Shown: piece by piece, positions 1 to 9,089 of the stretch
How the letters are laid out: every line of letters starts with the position of its first letter
Numbering within the stretch: the first letter of the stretch is position 1
Assembly: GCF_001792815.1 (NCBI RefSeq)
Contig: NZ_CP017674.1
Location: 1,612,001-1,676,000 of the forward strand
Origin: Microbacterium sp. BH-3-3-3
GTDB taxonomy: Bacteria; Actinomycetota; Actinomycetes; Actinomycetales; Microbacteriaceae
Direction: 5' to 3'
DNA: 64,000 nt
Translations under genes and position numbers: made by a program
Notes under the pieces: generated by a model
Database searches by the model: none
What the model was told of the DNA's origin: nothing
The model's input: only the letters and a program-made list of their open reading frames with translations

Positions 1-1
1 C

Positions 2-709
2 CCCCACCTGCGCGCCGGGGGCGACTACCTCGGCAGCGCCGCGGGCTTCCCCCACCGCCAGGGTGGGGCGGCCGAGCTGATCGTCGTCGAGGACCACATG
101 GTGCGCGTGCTGCCCGAGGGGCTGACCCTGGAGCGGGCGGCCCTGGCGGAACCCCTCGCCGTCGCGATCCACGCCGTGAGCTTGGCCGGCGACCTCGCCG
201 GTCGACGCGCCCTGGTCATCGGCTCCGGCCCCATCGGCCTGCTCGTCGTCGCCGCCGCCGTGAACGCGGGCGCTGCGGTCGTGGGCGCCAGCGACGTGCG
301 ACCCGAGCCCCTCGAGCGAGCCCGCGCCCTCGGCGCCGCCGAGACGTTCCTCGTCGGCACCGACGCGATCGCGCCCGAGTCGTTCGACGTCGTCTTCGAG
401 TGCTCCGGCGTGGGCGTCGCCCTGACCCAGGCGATCCGCGCGGCCCGCCGGGCGGGCACCGTCGTGCAGGTCGGCATGCTCCCCGACGCCGAGATCGGGG
501 TGAACCTCGCGCCGATGCTCGCCAAGGAGCTCACCCTGCGCGGCGCGTTCCGCTTCTCGACCGAGATCGACGACGCCATCGACCTCCTCGCATCCACCGA
601 TGCCCTCGACGCCGTCGTCTCGCACGTCATCCCCGCCACCGACGCGGTCGCCGCGTTCGCCACGGCGCGCGACTCCTCGGCATCCGCCAAGGTCCTGCTC
701 TCCCTCTGA
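2..709 (+). CDS. Zinc-type alcohol dehydrogenase, L-idonate 5-dehydrogenase-like (5' end missing)
   Basis: C-terminal two thirds of a medium-chain dehydrogenase; the reading frame is open to the window edge, so the catalytic-zinc N-terminus is not visible. The segment FPHRQGGAAELIVV near the left edge resembles the FPHvQGGfaEy stretch of L-idonate 5-dehydrogenases (IdnD). A Rossmann fold follows, with GSGPIGLLVVAAA as the dinucleotide-binding loop and ASDV after the second strand. It would oxidise a sugar acid or polyol at C5 with NAD(P). It is followed 35 bp later by a sugar-acid transporter gene and then ManD, KDPG aldolase and KDG kinase genes, which supports hexonate or hexuronate catabolism. 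Threonine or sorbitol dehydrogenase-like function cannot be excluded without the N-terminus. Confidence 0.75.
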   Translation, partial: PHLRAGGDYLGSAAGFPHRQGGAAELIVVEDHMVRVLPEGLTLERAALAEPLAVAIHAVSLAGDLAGRRALVIGSGPIGLLVVAAAVNAGAAVVGASDVRPEPLERARALGAAETFLVGTDAIAPESFDVVFECSGVGVALTQAIRAARRAGTVVQVGMLPDAEIGVNLAPMLAKELTLRGAFRFSTEIDDAIDLLASTDALDAVVSHVIPATDAVAAFATARDSSASAKVLLSL

Positions 710-744
710 CACCCGACCCGTCATCACTACAAAGGAGTAATCCG

Positions 745-2145
745 ATGAGCAACTCTTCCGCCCCCGGCGTCGATGCCTCGACGTCACCGCCCGTCGTCAA
801 GAGGTCGACCGGCGATCTTGCCCGCGCCGCCGTCTCGGGGTGGCTCGGCACCGCGCTGGAGTTCATGGACTTCCAGCTGTACTCGCTGGCCGCGGCCCTC
901 GTCTTCAGCCAGATCTTCTTCGCCTGAGGGGATGCCGCCATGGCCGTGGTGCTCGCGATGGCGACCTACGGCGTGGGCTACGTGGCCCGCCCGGTCGGCG
1001 CGTTCTTCTTCGCCCGCATCGGCGACAAGATCGGCCGCAAGCAGGTGCTGTTCTACACGATCCTGCTCATGGGTGCGGCGACCACCCTCATCGGCGTCCT
1101 GCCGACGTACGAGCAGGTCGGCATCCTGGCTCCGATCCTGCTGGTGATCCTGCGCCTCGCCCAGGGCTTCGGCGCGGGAGCGGAGATCTCGGGTGCGGGC
1201 GTCATGCTCGCCGAGTACGCCCCCGACAACCGCCGCGGCGTCGTCGCCTCGCTCGTCGCCCTCGGCACCAACTGCGGCACCCTGTTCGCCTCCGGCATCT
1301 GGGCGATCCTGCTCGCCGTGATGATGGAGAGCGACGTCATCGCGTGGGGCTGGCGCATCCCCTTCATCGGCAGCGCCATCATCATGCTCTTCGCCCTGTG
1401 GGTGCGCTTCAACCTCAAGGAGAGCCCGGTCTTCGAGGAGCGCACCGACGTCGTCGACGGCAAGGCGCTCTCGCGCGCCGAGCTGCAGAAGGTCGCCACC
1501 GAGACCAACGACGTCCGCACGCTCGAGTCGCTGCAGAAGAAGCCGATCAAGGCCGTCCTCGTGTCGTTCTTCCTGCGGTTCGGTCAGGCCGGCAACTCCG
1601 GCATCGTGCAGACCTACCTCATCTCGTTCATCACCATCACCCTCGCCATCTCGAAAGAGGTCGGCCCCGAGATCGTGATCGTGTCGTCGCTGATCGGCTT
1701 CATCACGATCCCGCTCGTCGGGTGGCTCGGCGACAAGGTGGGTCGCCGCCGGATGTACATCGTCATGTCGGCGCTGTCGCTCGTGCTGATCGTCCCGACC
1801 CTGCTGCTGATCAACTCCCGCGAGGTGGGCTGGATCTTCGTCGGCTACGCGCTGATCCACAACATCTCGGTGCTGGGTCTGGCATCCATGGAGAACATCT
1901 CGATCCCCGAGATCTTCGGCGCCCGCAACCGTTACACCCTCACCGCCGTCGTCCGCGAGATCGCGGCCATCATCGCGACGGGCATCGGCCCGGTCGTCGC
2001 CGCCGCCTGGGTGGCCGCCGTGACGGGCAGCATCATCCCGATCATGGTGCTGATGGGCATCTTCACCGCCTCGGCTCTGGTGGCCGCGCTCGTGGCACCC
2101 GAGTGGACCGGTCGCGACCTGCGGGATCCCCGCCCCGCGATGTGA
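745..2145 (+). pseudogene. MHS-family sugar-acid/H+ symporter interrupted by an in-frame TGA
   Basis: The gene encodes a 12-TM major facilitator of the metabolite:H+ symporter group. It has a good ribosome site (AAAGGAG) before ATG 745, the N-terminal signature GTALEFMDFQLYSLAAA, and after the stop the loop motif ARIGDKIGRK and the second loop GDKVGRRR. A TGA at 925-927 falls after codon 60, within the first periplasmic loop; both halves are in the same frame, so one base change (TGA to CGA, for example) restores a 466-residue carrier. A GAGGGG stretch precedes ATG 940, so translation could restart there, but the product would lack TM1. It sits between the dehydrogenase and dehydratase genes, as expected for the importer of their substrate. 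It is either a recent nonsense mutation or a base-calling error. Confidence 0.85.
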
Positions 2146-2181
2146 TCCCGCGCGGGCCCGCCCTCGTCGCGGGCCCGCTCC

Positions 2182-2211
2182 CGGGCGGGCTCGTGACGGC
2201 GAGCCCGCCCG
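2182..2211. terminator. Strong hairpin between transporter and dehydratase genes
   Basis: Perfect 12-bp stem CGGGCGGGCTCG / CGAGCCCGCCCG with a 6-nt loop, preceded by two GCGGGCCCGC palindromes. There is no U-tract, as usual in actinobacteria. It may partly terminate or stabilise the upstream message inside the operon. Confidence 0.5.
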
Positions 2212-2250
2212 TTCGCCGCCCCCCTCCCCTCTCGACCAGAAAGACCCCGC

Positions 2251-3477
2251 ATGAGCATCGCCACCGTCGACGTCATCGTCACGAGCCCCGGCCGCAACTT
2301 CGTCACCCTCAAGGTCACCACGTCCGACGGTGTCGTCGGATGGGGGGATGCCACCCTCAACGGCCGCGAGCTGTCGGTGGCGTCGTACCTCTCGGACCAC
2401 CTCGCGTCGATGCTCATCGGCCGCGACGAGGACCGCATCGAGGACACCTGGCAGTACCTCTACCGGGGTGCCTACTGGCGCCGCGGCCCCGTCACGATGG
2501 CCGCGATCGCCGCGGTCGACATGGCGCTGTGGGACATCAAGGCCAAGAAGGCCGGGATGCCGCTGTACCAGCTGCTCGGAGGGGCGAGCCGCGACGGCGT
2601 GCGCGTCTACGCGCACGCCTCGGGCACCGACTTCGCGGCCCTCTCGAACGCCATCACCGGCTACCGCGAGCTCGGCTTCACGGCCGTGCGCGTGCAGACC
2701 GGCGTTCCCGGACTCGGCCAGATCTACGGCGTCTCGGCCGCCGGCCCCGGTGTGCGCTACGACTACGAGCCGGCGAAGCGCTCCGGCGACCGGCCGGCCG
2801 AGGAGACCTGGGACACCCGTCAGTACCTGAACCACATGCCCGGGGTCTTCTCGCAGATCCGCGAGGAGTTCGGCACCGACCTGCGGATCCTGCACGACGG
2901 CCACCACCGCATGTCGCCGATCGAGGCCGCGCGCTTCGCGAAGGACATCGAGCCCTACGACCTCTTCTGGCTCGAGGACGCCACCCCCGGCGAGGATCAG
3001 ACGGCGCTGCGCCTCATCCGCCAGCACTCCACCACCCCGCTCGCGATCGGCGAGGTGTTCAACACCGTCTACGACTACCAGACGCTCATCACCGAGCGCC
3101 TGATCGACTACGTCCGCTCGGCCGTCACCCACACCGGCGGCATCACCGCGATGAAGAAGCTGCTCGACTTCGCCGCGATCTACGGCATCCGCTCCGGCAT
3201 CCACGGCCCCACCGACATCTCGCCCGTCGGCATGGCGGCGGCGCTGCACCTGGATCTCGCGATCCACAACTTCGGCATCCAGGAGTACATGCCGCACAAC
3301 GAGCAGACGCTCGAGGTGTTCCAGACCTCCTTCACCTTCGACCGGGGCTTCCTGCACCCGGGAGACCAGCCGGGCCTCGGCGTCGAACTCGACGAGGAGG
3401 CCGCCGGTGCGTTCGAGTACACGAAGGCCTACCTGCCCGTGAACCGCCTGCTGGATGGGACCGTCCATGACTGGTGA
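2251..3477 (+). CDS. manD: Enolase-superfamily sugar-acid dehydratase, D-mannonate dehydratase (ManD) subgroup
   Basis: 408 residues, full length for ManD. It dehydrates D-mannonate (or D-gluconate in some members) to 2-keto-3-deoxygluconate in the cytosol. The Mg2+ ligands of the family are present: D216 (in LHDGHHR), E242 (WLEDA) and E268 (IGEVF). Catalytic residues R147, Y159, H218 and H318 and the C-terminal E345 are also in place. Residue 320 is proline (IHGPTD), a position which, as I recall from the ManD literature, is alanine in the highly active mannonate dehydratases, so a low-activity or gluconate-type enzyme is possible. The next gene overlaps it by 11 bp, consistent with one transcript with the KDPG aldolase. 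Confidence 0.9.
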   Translation: MSIATVDVIVTSPGRNFVTLKVTTSDGVVGWGDATLNGRELSVASYLSDHLASMLIGRDEDRIEDTWQYLYRGAYWRRGPVTMAAIAAVDMALWDIKAKKAGMPLYQLLGGASRDGVRVYAHASGTDFAALSNAITGYRELGFTAVRVQTGVPGLGQIYGVSAAGPGVRYDYEPAKRSGDRPAEETWDTRQYLNHMPGVFSQIREEFGTDLRILHDGHHRMSPIEAARFAKDIEPYDLFWLEDATPGEDQTALRLIRQHSTTPLAIGEVFNTVYDYQTLITERLIDYVRSAVTHTGGITAMKKLLDFAAIYGIRSGIHGPTDISPVGMAAALHLDLAIHNFGIQEYMPHNEQTLEVFQTSFTFDRGFLHPGDQPGLGVELDEEAAGAFEYTKAYLPVNRLLDGTVHDW

Positions 3478-4099
3478 GCTTCCGTTCCGCACCGTCTCGT
3501 CGAAGCTCGTCGTGGTCGCCCGCGCGTCCGCGGCCTCGGACTACGCACCGGTGCTCGCAGCCCTCGCCGAGGCGGGCGTGCAGAGCGTCGAGCTGACCCT
3601 CACGACGCCGGGCACGTTCGACGCCTTCGCCGAGCTGCGCGGGTCGTTCGACGGCGACCTCGGCATCGGCACGGTCACGAACTCCGACCAGCTCGAGCGC
3701 GCGATCGCCGTCGGCGCCGACTACGTCGTCACCCCGATCACCTCGACCACCCTCGTCGAGCACGCGGTCGCCGCCGGCATGCCGATCGTGCCAGGAGGAC
3801 TCACTCCCACCGAACTGTTCGCCTCGTGGTCGGCGGGCGCCTCGGCGGTCAAGGTGTTCCCGGCCGGCCAGGTCGGCCCCGGCTACCTGAAGGATCTGCG
3901 CGGACCGTTCCCCGACATCGCCGTCGTCCCCTCGGGAGGGGTGGATGCCGACAGCGCGGCCGCGTGGCTCGCGGCGGGCGCGGTGGCGGTCAGCGTCGGC
4001 GGACCTCTGCTCGGCGACGCGTTCCGCGGTGGCGACCTGGGCGCGTTGCGCGCGAGGACCGAGCGGTTCGTCGCAGTCTGCGCAGGGGTCTCGGCGTGA
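3467..4099 (+). CDS. eda: 2-dehydro-3-deoxy-6-phosphogluconate (KDPG) aldolase
   Basis: 210 residues, a single TIM-barrel class I aldolase. It splits KDPG into pyruvate and glyceraldehyde-3-phosphate. The Schiff-base lysine is K129 in SAVKVFPA, the catalytic glutamate is E42 in VELTLTTPG, and the substrate loop GTVTNSDQ is seen near residue 68. ATG 3467 was chosen over an upstream in-frame ATG at 3455 because it gives the normal N-terminus; the gene starts inside the end of the dehydratase gene. KDPGal aldolase (DgoA-like) activity is an alternative, but the KDG kinase that follows fits the gluconate branch. Confidence 0.92.
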   Translation: MTGELPFRTVSSKLVVVARASAASDYAPVLAALAEAGVQSVELTLTTPGTFDAFAELRGSFDGDLGIGTVTNSDQLERAIAVGADYVVTPITSTTLVEHAVAAGMPIVPGGLTPTELFASWSAGASAVKVFPAGQVGPGYLKDLRGPFPDIAVVPSGGVDADSAAAWLAAGAVAVSVGGPLLGDAFRGGDLGALRARTERFVAVCAGVSA

Positions 4100-4205
4100 G
4101 CGGCGCCTCCCCGGCGGTGCGGGCCTGCGCCGCGACCTCGGCGGTCGGCCGTTCCGGCGTCGCGCGCGCGGCTGCGGGGTCGGCCTGCGACGCGGGTGAC
4201 GGCTC

Positions 4206-5138
4206 GTGACCCGCGTCGTCACCCTCGGCGAGACCATGGCGCTCGCCCGCACGACCGAGATCGGGTCGCTCCGCCATGCCGCGGGCCTCGCGCTCGGCAT
4301 CGGCGGGGCCGAGAGCAACGTCGCCGTCGGGTTGCGGCGCCTGGGCGTCGACGCCGGGTGGCTCGGCCGCGTGGGCGACGATCCCCTCGGCGAGCGCATC
4401 GCGCGCGAGTTGCGCGGCGAGGGCCTCGACGTGCACGCGCTCGTCGACACCGATGCGCCCACGGGCCTCATGCTGAAGGAGCGTCCCTCCGCGGCATCCA
4501 CCGCCGTCCACTACTACCGACGCGGTTCGGCCGGCTCGCGCCTCGCGCCCTCCGACATCCCCGCCGGATGGATCGAGGATGCCGACCTGCTCCACGTGAC
4601 CGGCATCACGCCGCTGCTGTCGACCACGGCGCACGACACGGTGCTCGCCGCCGTCGATCGCGCCCGCGCCGCCGGTGTGCCGGTGAGCTTCGACGTGAAC
4701 TACCGCTCCGCGCTGGCCGCCCCCGACGTCGCCGGGCCGATCCTGCGCGAGATCGCCGAGCGTTCGACGCTCGTGTTCGGCGGGGTCGAGGAGTTCGCCC
4801 TGCTGACCCCGGATGCCGCCGACTCCCTGCTCACGGCGGGCGTCGAGCAGGTGGTGGTCAAGCGCGGTCCCGCGGGAGCGGCGGTGTTCACCTCCGCGGG
4901 CGTCACCGAGGCGCTCGGCTTCGTCATCGACCCCCTCGACACCGTCGGCGCCGGAGACGCGTTCGTCGCCGGCTACCTCAGCGCCCACCTCGAGGGACTC
5001 GACGTCGCCGACACGCTCATGCGCGCCAACGCCTGCGGCGCCATGGCGTGCCTCGTGCCCGGCGACTGGGAGGCGGCCCCGACCCGCCGCGACCTGGTGC
5101 GGTTCCTCGCCGGTGGCGGCGACCCGGTCCGGCGCTGA
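4206..5138 (+). CDS. kdgK: PfkB-family 2-keto-3-deoxygluconate kinase
   Basis: 310 residues with GTG start. Ribokinase fold: N-terminal GGAESNVAVGL substrate region near residue 33 and PfkB signature 2, DTVGAGDAFVAGYL, with catalytic base D251. It phosphorylates KDG to KDPG, the step between the dehydratase and the aldolase encoded just upstream. A 106-nt spacer separates it from the aldolase gene; the spacer holds a 37-codon frame without recognisable features. A long-armed palindrome starts 25 bp after the stop codon. Confidence 0.9.
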   Translation: MTRVVTLGETMALARTTEIGSLRHAAGLALGIGGAESNVAVGLRRLGVDAGWLGRVGDDPLGERIARELRGEGLDVHALVDTDAPTGLMLKERPSAASTAVHYYRRGSAGSRLAPSDIPAGWIEDADLLHVTGITPLLSTTAHDTVLAAVDRARAAGVPVSFDVNYRSALAAPDVAGPILREIAERSTLVFGGVEEFALLTPDAADSLLTAGVEQVVVKRGPAGAAVFTSAGVTEALGFVIDPLDTVGAGDAFVAGYLSAHLEGLDVADTLMRANACGAMACLVPGDWEAAPTRRDLVRFLAGGGDPVRR

Positions 5139-5162
5139 GGAGGCGCACCCCTCGGCCCCCCG

Positions 5163-5240
5163 CGAGGACGCATCCGTTCGTCGAGACCGCACGTGTTCGT
5201 CCGCAATACCGTGCGGCCTCGGCGAACGAATGCGGTCTCG
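5163..5240. repeat. Nested intergenic palindrome, four-core type (copy 1)
   Basis: Two 30-nt arms (5163-5192 and 5211-5240) are imperfect reverse complements. Each arm carries two 10-bp cores 19 bp apart: CGAGGACGCA at 5163 and CGAGACCGCA at 5182, then TGCGGCCTCG at 5212 and TGCGGTCTCG at 5231. It lies between convergent genes, so it may also act as a bidirectional terminator. Same design as 15273-15340 and 16744-16821. Confidence 0.75.
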
Positions 5241-5299
5241 GCGCCAACCGGTGGCGTCCCGGCGCGAGCCGGGGGGGGACGGCGGGCGGGCGGGCGGGC

Positions 5300-5656
5300 C
5301 TAGGGCCGCAGCGGCAGCAGCGCGCTGATGTCGGCGCGCACGCCGGAGGCGACGATGCGGCCGGCGGTCACGGCATCCGCCCAGTGCTCCCGACCGGTGG
5401 CGACGGCGATCCAGGTGGCCGCGTCGGTCTCGACGACGTTGGGCGGGGTGCCGCGCGTGTGGCGGGGGCCCTCGATCACCTGCACCGCACCGAAGGGCGG
5501 TACGCGCATCTCGACGGAGTTGCCGGGAGCCTTCTCGACCAGGAGCTGCAGCAGGTAGCGCACGGCGGTGGCCGTCGCCGTGCGCGGGGCGTCACCCGCG
5601 GCCACGGCCGCGAGCGCCGCGCGGCCGTCACCGGTCTCGATTCGGCGGGGAGGCAT
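5300..5656 (-). CDS. Sterol-carrier (SCP2-like) family protein
   Basis: 118 residues, the size of the small actinobacterial 'sterol carrier family' protein that commonly neighbours purD. Recognisable stretches are ATAVRYLLQLLVEKAPGN and VRVPPFGAVQ, followed by EGPRHTRGTPPNVVE. No signal peptide or membrane segment, so cytosolic. The role is unknown; the fold suggests binding of a hydrophobic ligand. The start was set at ATG 5656 because the longer open frame upstream runs through the palindrome at 5723-5784 and is not protein-like. It is divergent from purD. Confidence 0.8.
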   Translation of the reverse strand: MPPRRIETGDGRAALAAVAAGDAPRTATATAVRYLLQLLVEKAPGNSVEMRVPPFGAVQVIEGPRHTRGTPPNVVETDAATWIAVATGREHWADAVTAGRIVASGVRADISALLPLRP

Positions 5657-5722
5657 GCCTCCACGGTACCCGCGCCGCCACCCCCGGGTGGCCCGGGCCG
5701 CCCATCCCCGGGACCCCCCCCA

Positions 5723-5784
5723 GTTGAGTGTCCAGGACACGCCGCATCGCCTCGAGCGAATGCGGCATGTCGTGGACACTCAAC
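5723..5784. repeat. Long-armed palindrome, GTTGAGTGTCCA family (copy 1)
   Basis: 25-nt arms starting GTTGAGTGTCCA and ending TGGACACTCAAC, with two mismatches and a 12-nt loop. It lies in the divergent region between the sterol-carrier gene and purD, just upstream of the purD -10 box. A related copy is at 12268-12329. Confidence 0.8.
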
Positions 5785-5803
5785 GGCGAAAGGCCCCGCT
5801 CGG

Positions 5804-5809
5804 TAGGCT
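5804..5809 (+). promoter_or_regulatory. -10 box of a leaderless purD transcript
   Basis: TAGGCT followed by 6 nt and the GTG start of purD at 5816. The spacing places the transcript start at or next to the start codon, and no ribosome site is present. The -35 region would lie in the right arm of the palindrome and is not obvious. Confidence 0.55.
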
Positions 5810-5815
5810 GGCCGA

Positions 5816-7087
5816 GTGAGAATCCTGGTCCTCGGTTCGGGCGCGCGCGAGCACGCCATCATCCTCGCGCTGCGTTCCGAAGAGGCCTCGCACGCCATCT
5901 TCGCCGCGCCCGGCAACGCCGGCATCGCCCGCGAGGCCCACCTCGTCGACCTCGACCCGCTCGACCCGGCCGCCGTGCTGGTGTTCGCCAAAGCCGAGGC
6001 CATCGATCTCGTCGTCGTGGGACCCGAGGCACCGCTGGTCGCCGGTGTCGCCGATCCGCTGCGCGCGCACGGCATCCCCGTGTTCGGTCCGGGCAAGGCC
6101 GCGGCCCAGCTCGAGGGGTCGAAGACGTACGCGAAGCGGATCATGGATGCCGCGGGCGTGCCCACCGGACGCTCGGCGCGCGCGCACGACCTCGCCACCG
6201 TCGAGACCGCTCTCGACGAGTACGGCGCCCCGTACGTGGTGAAGGCCGACGGACTGGCCGCGGGCAAGGGCGTCATCGTCACCTCCGACCGCGAGGCCGC
6301 CCTCGCCCACGCCGAGACCTACCTGCCCACCGGTGCGGTGCTGATCGAGGAGTTCCTGTCGGGCCCCGAGGTGTCGCTGTTCTTCCTCAGCGACGGCGAT
6401 CGCGTCGCGCCCCTCAGCCCCGCCCAGGACTTCAAGCGCCTGCGCGACGGCGACGAGGGTCCGAACACCGGCGGCATGGGGGCGTACTCCCCCCTCCCCT
6501 GGCTGTCGGAACGCTTCGGCGGCGAGACCGAGTTCGTCGACCACGTGACGCGCGTGATCGCGGAGCCCGTGATCCGGCAGATGGATGCCGAGGGCACCCC
6601 GTTCATCGGCCTGCTCTACGCCGGTCTCATCCTCACCGAGCAGGGCGTGAAGGTCATCGAGTTCAATGCCCGCTTCGGCGATCCCGAGACGCAGGTCGTG
6701 CTTCCGCGCCTGGTCGACCCCCTGTCGCGACTGCTGCTGGCCGCAGCCTCCGGCACGCTCGACAACGAGCCCCGCCCGGCCTTCGCCGACGCGACCGCCG
6801 TCACCGTGGTGCTCGCGAGCGAGGGCTACCCCGAGGCGCCGCTCACCCGTCGCGTGCTGACGGGGATCGACGAGGCCGAAGAGGTCGACGGCGTGCACGT
6901 GGCCCACGCGGCGACGGCGCTCCGCGACGGCGAGCTCATCGCCACCGGCGGACGCGTGCTCAGCGTCGTCGCCACCGGCTCCACGTTCGGCGAGGCGCGC
7001 ACCGCGGCCTACGCCGGGCTCGAGCGCATCGGCCTCGAGGGCGGGCAGTACCGCGCCGACATCGCCGCGCGCGTCGTCGAGGCCTGA
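5816..7087 (+). CDS. purD: Phosphoribosylamine--glycine ligase (GAR synthetase)
   Basis: 423 residues, normal length. It joins glycine to phosphoribosylamine with ATP in step 2 of de novo purine synthesis. N-domain LVLGSGAREHA, ATP-grasp loop KADGLAAGKGV near residue 145, the glycine/PRA region GPNTGGMGAYSP, and metal-binding EFNARFGDPETQ are all present. GTG start, supported by the TAGGCT box 6 nt upstream. The other purine genes in the window (purC, purS, purQ) are separate units. Confidence 0.97.
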   Translation: MRILVLGSGAREHAIILALRSEEASHAIFAAPGNAGIAREAHLVDLDPLDPAAVLVFAKAEAIDLVVVGPEAPLVAGVADPLRAHGIPVFGPGKAAAQLEGSKTYAKRIMDAAGVPTGRSARAHDLATVETALDEYGAPYVVKADGLAAGKGVIVTSDREAALAHAETYLPTGAVLIEEFLSGPEVSLFFLSDGDRVAPLSPAQDFKRLRDGDEGPNTGGMGAYSPLPWLSERFGGETEFVDHVTRVIAEPVIRQMDAEGTPFIGLLYAGLILTEQGVKVIEFNARFGDPETQVVLPRLVDPLSRLLLAAASGTLDNEPRPAFADATAVTVVLASEGYPEAPLTRRVLTGIDEAEEVDGVHVAHAATALRDGELIATGGRVLSVVATGSTFGEARTAAYAGLERIGLEGGQYRADIAARVVEA

Positions 7088-7103
7088 CGCCGGGGTCCCG
7101 GCG
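7088..7103. terminator. Short GC hairpin after purD
   Basis: CGCCGG GGTC CCGGCG begins directly after the purD stop codon, between purD and the convergent glycosyltransferase gene. The stem is short and there is no U-tract. Confidence 0.4.
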
Positions 7104-7121
7104 CTCCCGCCCGGAGCGAGA

Positions 7122-8405
7122 TCAGCGGCGGCGCGCCGCGAGCATCTTCTCGACGTCGTCGACGAGCCCGGGGGCGCCGGGCGCGACCGCGATCGCGTCG
7201 CCGATACGGCGGGCGCGGGCCGCGTACCCGTCGTCGGCGAGGATGCGCTGGACGGCCGTGCGGACGGCATCCGGAGTCGGACGCCCCGTGCGCAGGTTGA
7301 CGCCCACCCGGGCGTGCTGCACGCGCGCGGAGGTCTCGACCTTGTCTTCCGAGTCGCCGGCGATCACGATCGGCACGCCGTAGCGCATCGCGTGGTGAAG
7401 GCCCCCGTAGCCGCCGTTGGTCACCAGCACACTCGTGCGGGCGAGCAGGTCGTCGTAGGGCAGGTAGCTCGCGGCGAAGGCGTTGTCGGGGAGGGCGGGC
7501 AGGGTCTCGACGTCGCGCCCGCCCGTGGTCACGGCCACCTGCACGGGCAGGTCGGCCAGTGCCGTGAGCGTCGGCTCGATCACCTCGGTGTAGTCGGTGT
7601 TCGCGACCGTTCCCTGCGTGACGTGCACGAGCGGCAGGGTCGGGTCGAGGTCGTCGAACCACTCCGGTGCCGCAACGGGATGGGCGGCAGCGGATGCCAT
7701 GGGGCCGTAGAACCGGAGCGCCTCCGGGGCGTCGCTTCGGGCGTACTCGAACTCCTGCACCGTGAACTGCGCGAGCAGGTCGCTGCGCGAGAGGACGTCC
7801 ATGAAGAACGCGCCGTTCAGGGGCGGCGCACCGACGCCCGCGAGGAAGAGGTCGAGCGAGCGGTGCACGGGACGCAGCACCGTCTTGGCCGTCACCCCGA
7901 GCACGCCGTTGCGCAGGCGGTTCAGCGTGGGGTGCCGGAGCGGCGTGATGCCGAGTCCGTACGGGGCCGTGTCGCGGCTGGAGAAACCCGCGGGCCCGAT
8001 GCCGCACATCACCGTGAGGGGGCGCTGAGAGTGCGTTCGTGCGAACAAGGTCTGCACTCCGAGGAAGGTCATGTCGTGCAGCACCACGTCGGCGGGTTCG
8101 TCGTTCAGGATCTGGTCGAGGGCGGCCGCCGCCGGGGCAGCGGGATCGACGAACGCGCGCTCGACCCCGCGGTTGATGGTGGCGAGTCCGCGGTCGCGTT
8201 CGTCGGCGCCGATCCCGTCGAGCGTGTCCGCCTCGGCGGGAAGGGGGAGGAACAGGATGCCGGCCTGCTCCACCATCCGCTGGTACCGCGACCCGGTGAG
8301 CAGGCGCACGCGCCACCCGCGCCGCTGCAGTTCCTGCGCGACGACGAGGAGCGGGCCCACGTGGCCTGTGGCGGGCATGCTGCACAACAGGGCGGAGGGT
8401 GTCAT
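7122..8405 (-). CDS. MGT-type (GT1-fold) UDP-glycosyltransferase
   Basis: 427 residues, GT-B fold like macrolide and natural-product glycosyltransferases. The N-terminal acceptor domain opens with SMPATGHVGPLL. The C-terminal donor domain carries VHVTQGTVANTD and the nucleotide-sugar signature region LVTNGGYGGLHHAMRYGVP, where the first position of the usual HGG is asparagine, as I believe is also the case in related actinobacterial enzymes. No signal peptide. It is the last gene of an operon behind a 219-residue membrane protein gene and a TetR regulator gene. Likely glycosylates a small molecule or drug for detoxification; the acceptor is unknown. Confidence 0.85.
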   Translation of the reverse strand: MTPSALLCSMPATGHVGPLLVVAQELQRRGWRVRLLTGSRYQRMVEQAGILFLPLPAEADTLDGIGADERDRGLATINRGVERAFVDPAAPAAAALDQILNDEPADVVLHDMTFLGVQTLFARTHSQRPLTVMCGIGPAGFSSRDTAPYGLGITPLRHPTLNRLRNGVLGVTAKTVLRPVHRSLDLFLAGVGAPPLNGAFFMDVLSRSDLLAQFTVQEFEYARSDAPEALRFYGPMASAAAHPVAAPEWFDDLDPTLPLVHVTQGTVANTDYTEVIEPTLTALADLPVQVAVTTGGRDVETLPALPDNAFAASYLPYDDLLARTSVLVTNGGYGGLHHAMRYGVPIVIAGDSEDKVETSARVQHARVGVNLRTGRPTPDAVRTAVQRILADDGYAARARRIGDAIAVAPGAPGLVDDVEKMLAARRR

Positions 8406-8450
8406 GTCTGCGTCTTTCGAGGATGACCCTGTCCGCCGAGGGGCGGGGGT

Positions 8451-9080
8451 CTAGGCGAGGTTGTCGGAGAGGTGGACGAGCTGCGCGGTCAGCCAGGTGC
8501 GGTAGGCGGCGACGTCCCACCCGCGGGCCACGGTGAGGTGCGTCCACGGGTCGGGGCCGGTGAGCAGCCCCAGGACGTCAGCGGCGAGGGCGACCTGGTC
8601 GACGCGGATACGGTCGCGCTGCAGGAACCAGCCCGCGGCGATCGTCATGTCGCGGTGGCGGCGCATCTCGAGGTCGAGGTAGGCGGCGCGCGCCTCGGGG
8701 TCGCTGTCGGCGGCGGCCACCATCGCGCGCACGATCGCCGCCGAGCGCTGGTTGGCGTCGATGAGGAAGTCCACGTACCGGGCGATCGCGGTATCGGTGT
8801 CGGGCTCGCCCATGATGGCGACGAGCTCGGGGCGCTCGGCGAGCGAGTGCCGCCCCTCGTCTCCCGCGAACGTGCGCTCGAACGCCGCGATGAGCAGGCC
8901 GTGCTTGGGTCCGTTCAGGTGCACCGTGGGCACCGACACCCCCGCCTCGGCCGCGATCGCCTTGATCGAGGTGGCGACGTACCCGTCGCGTACGAACAGC
9001 TGGGCCGCCGCCTCGACGATCGTCGCGCGGGTCTCGGCGGCGTCGGCCTGCCGTCGGGGAGAGTGGTAGCTACGGGGCAC
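8451..9080 (-). CDS. TetR-family transcriptional regulator
   Basis: 209 residues. N-terminal helix-turn-helix around residues 15-62 (TRATIVEAAAQLFVRDGYV, then TSIKAIAAEAGVSVPTV), with an unrelated ligand-binding C-terminus. It lies 45 bp before the glycosyltransferase gene and 9 bp after the membrane protein gene, all on the minus strand, so it probably controls this operon including itself. No convincing palindromic operator was found upstream of 9749. Confidence 0.9.
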   Translation of the reverse strand: MPRSYHSPRRQADAAETRATIVEAAAQLFVRDGYVATSIKAIAAEAGVSVPTVHLNGPKHGLLIAAFERTFAGDEGRHSLAERPELVAIMGEPDTDTAIARYVDFLIDANQRSAAIVRAMVAAADSDPEARAAYLDLEMRRHRDMTIAAGWFLQRDRIRVDQVALAADVLGLLTGPDPWTHLTVARGWDVAAYRTWLTAQLVHLSDNLA

Positions 9081-9089
9081 GGGAGAACG

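Noticed and set aside
922..931. TGA read as selenocysteine in the MHS transporter
   Set aside because: No SECIS-like hairpin was noticed downstream, no selenoprotein family fits, and the position is a loop residue of no catalytic role.
784..3492. A 902-codon open frame on the minus strand over the transporter and dehydratase genes
   Set aside because: It is antisense to well-supported genes and its translation is Arg/Asp/Glu/Gly-rich without family features, a normal effect of high GC third positions.
4096..4209. Possible 37-codon gene between aldolase and KDG kinase genes
   Set aside because: No ribosome site of note, Ala/Gly-rich composition expected of GC-rich spacer, and no recognisable homology.
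5657..5779. Longer N-terminus for the sterol-carrier protein
   Set aside because: The extra codons run through the palindrome at 5723-5784. ATG 5656 gives the usual protein.
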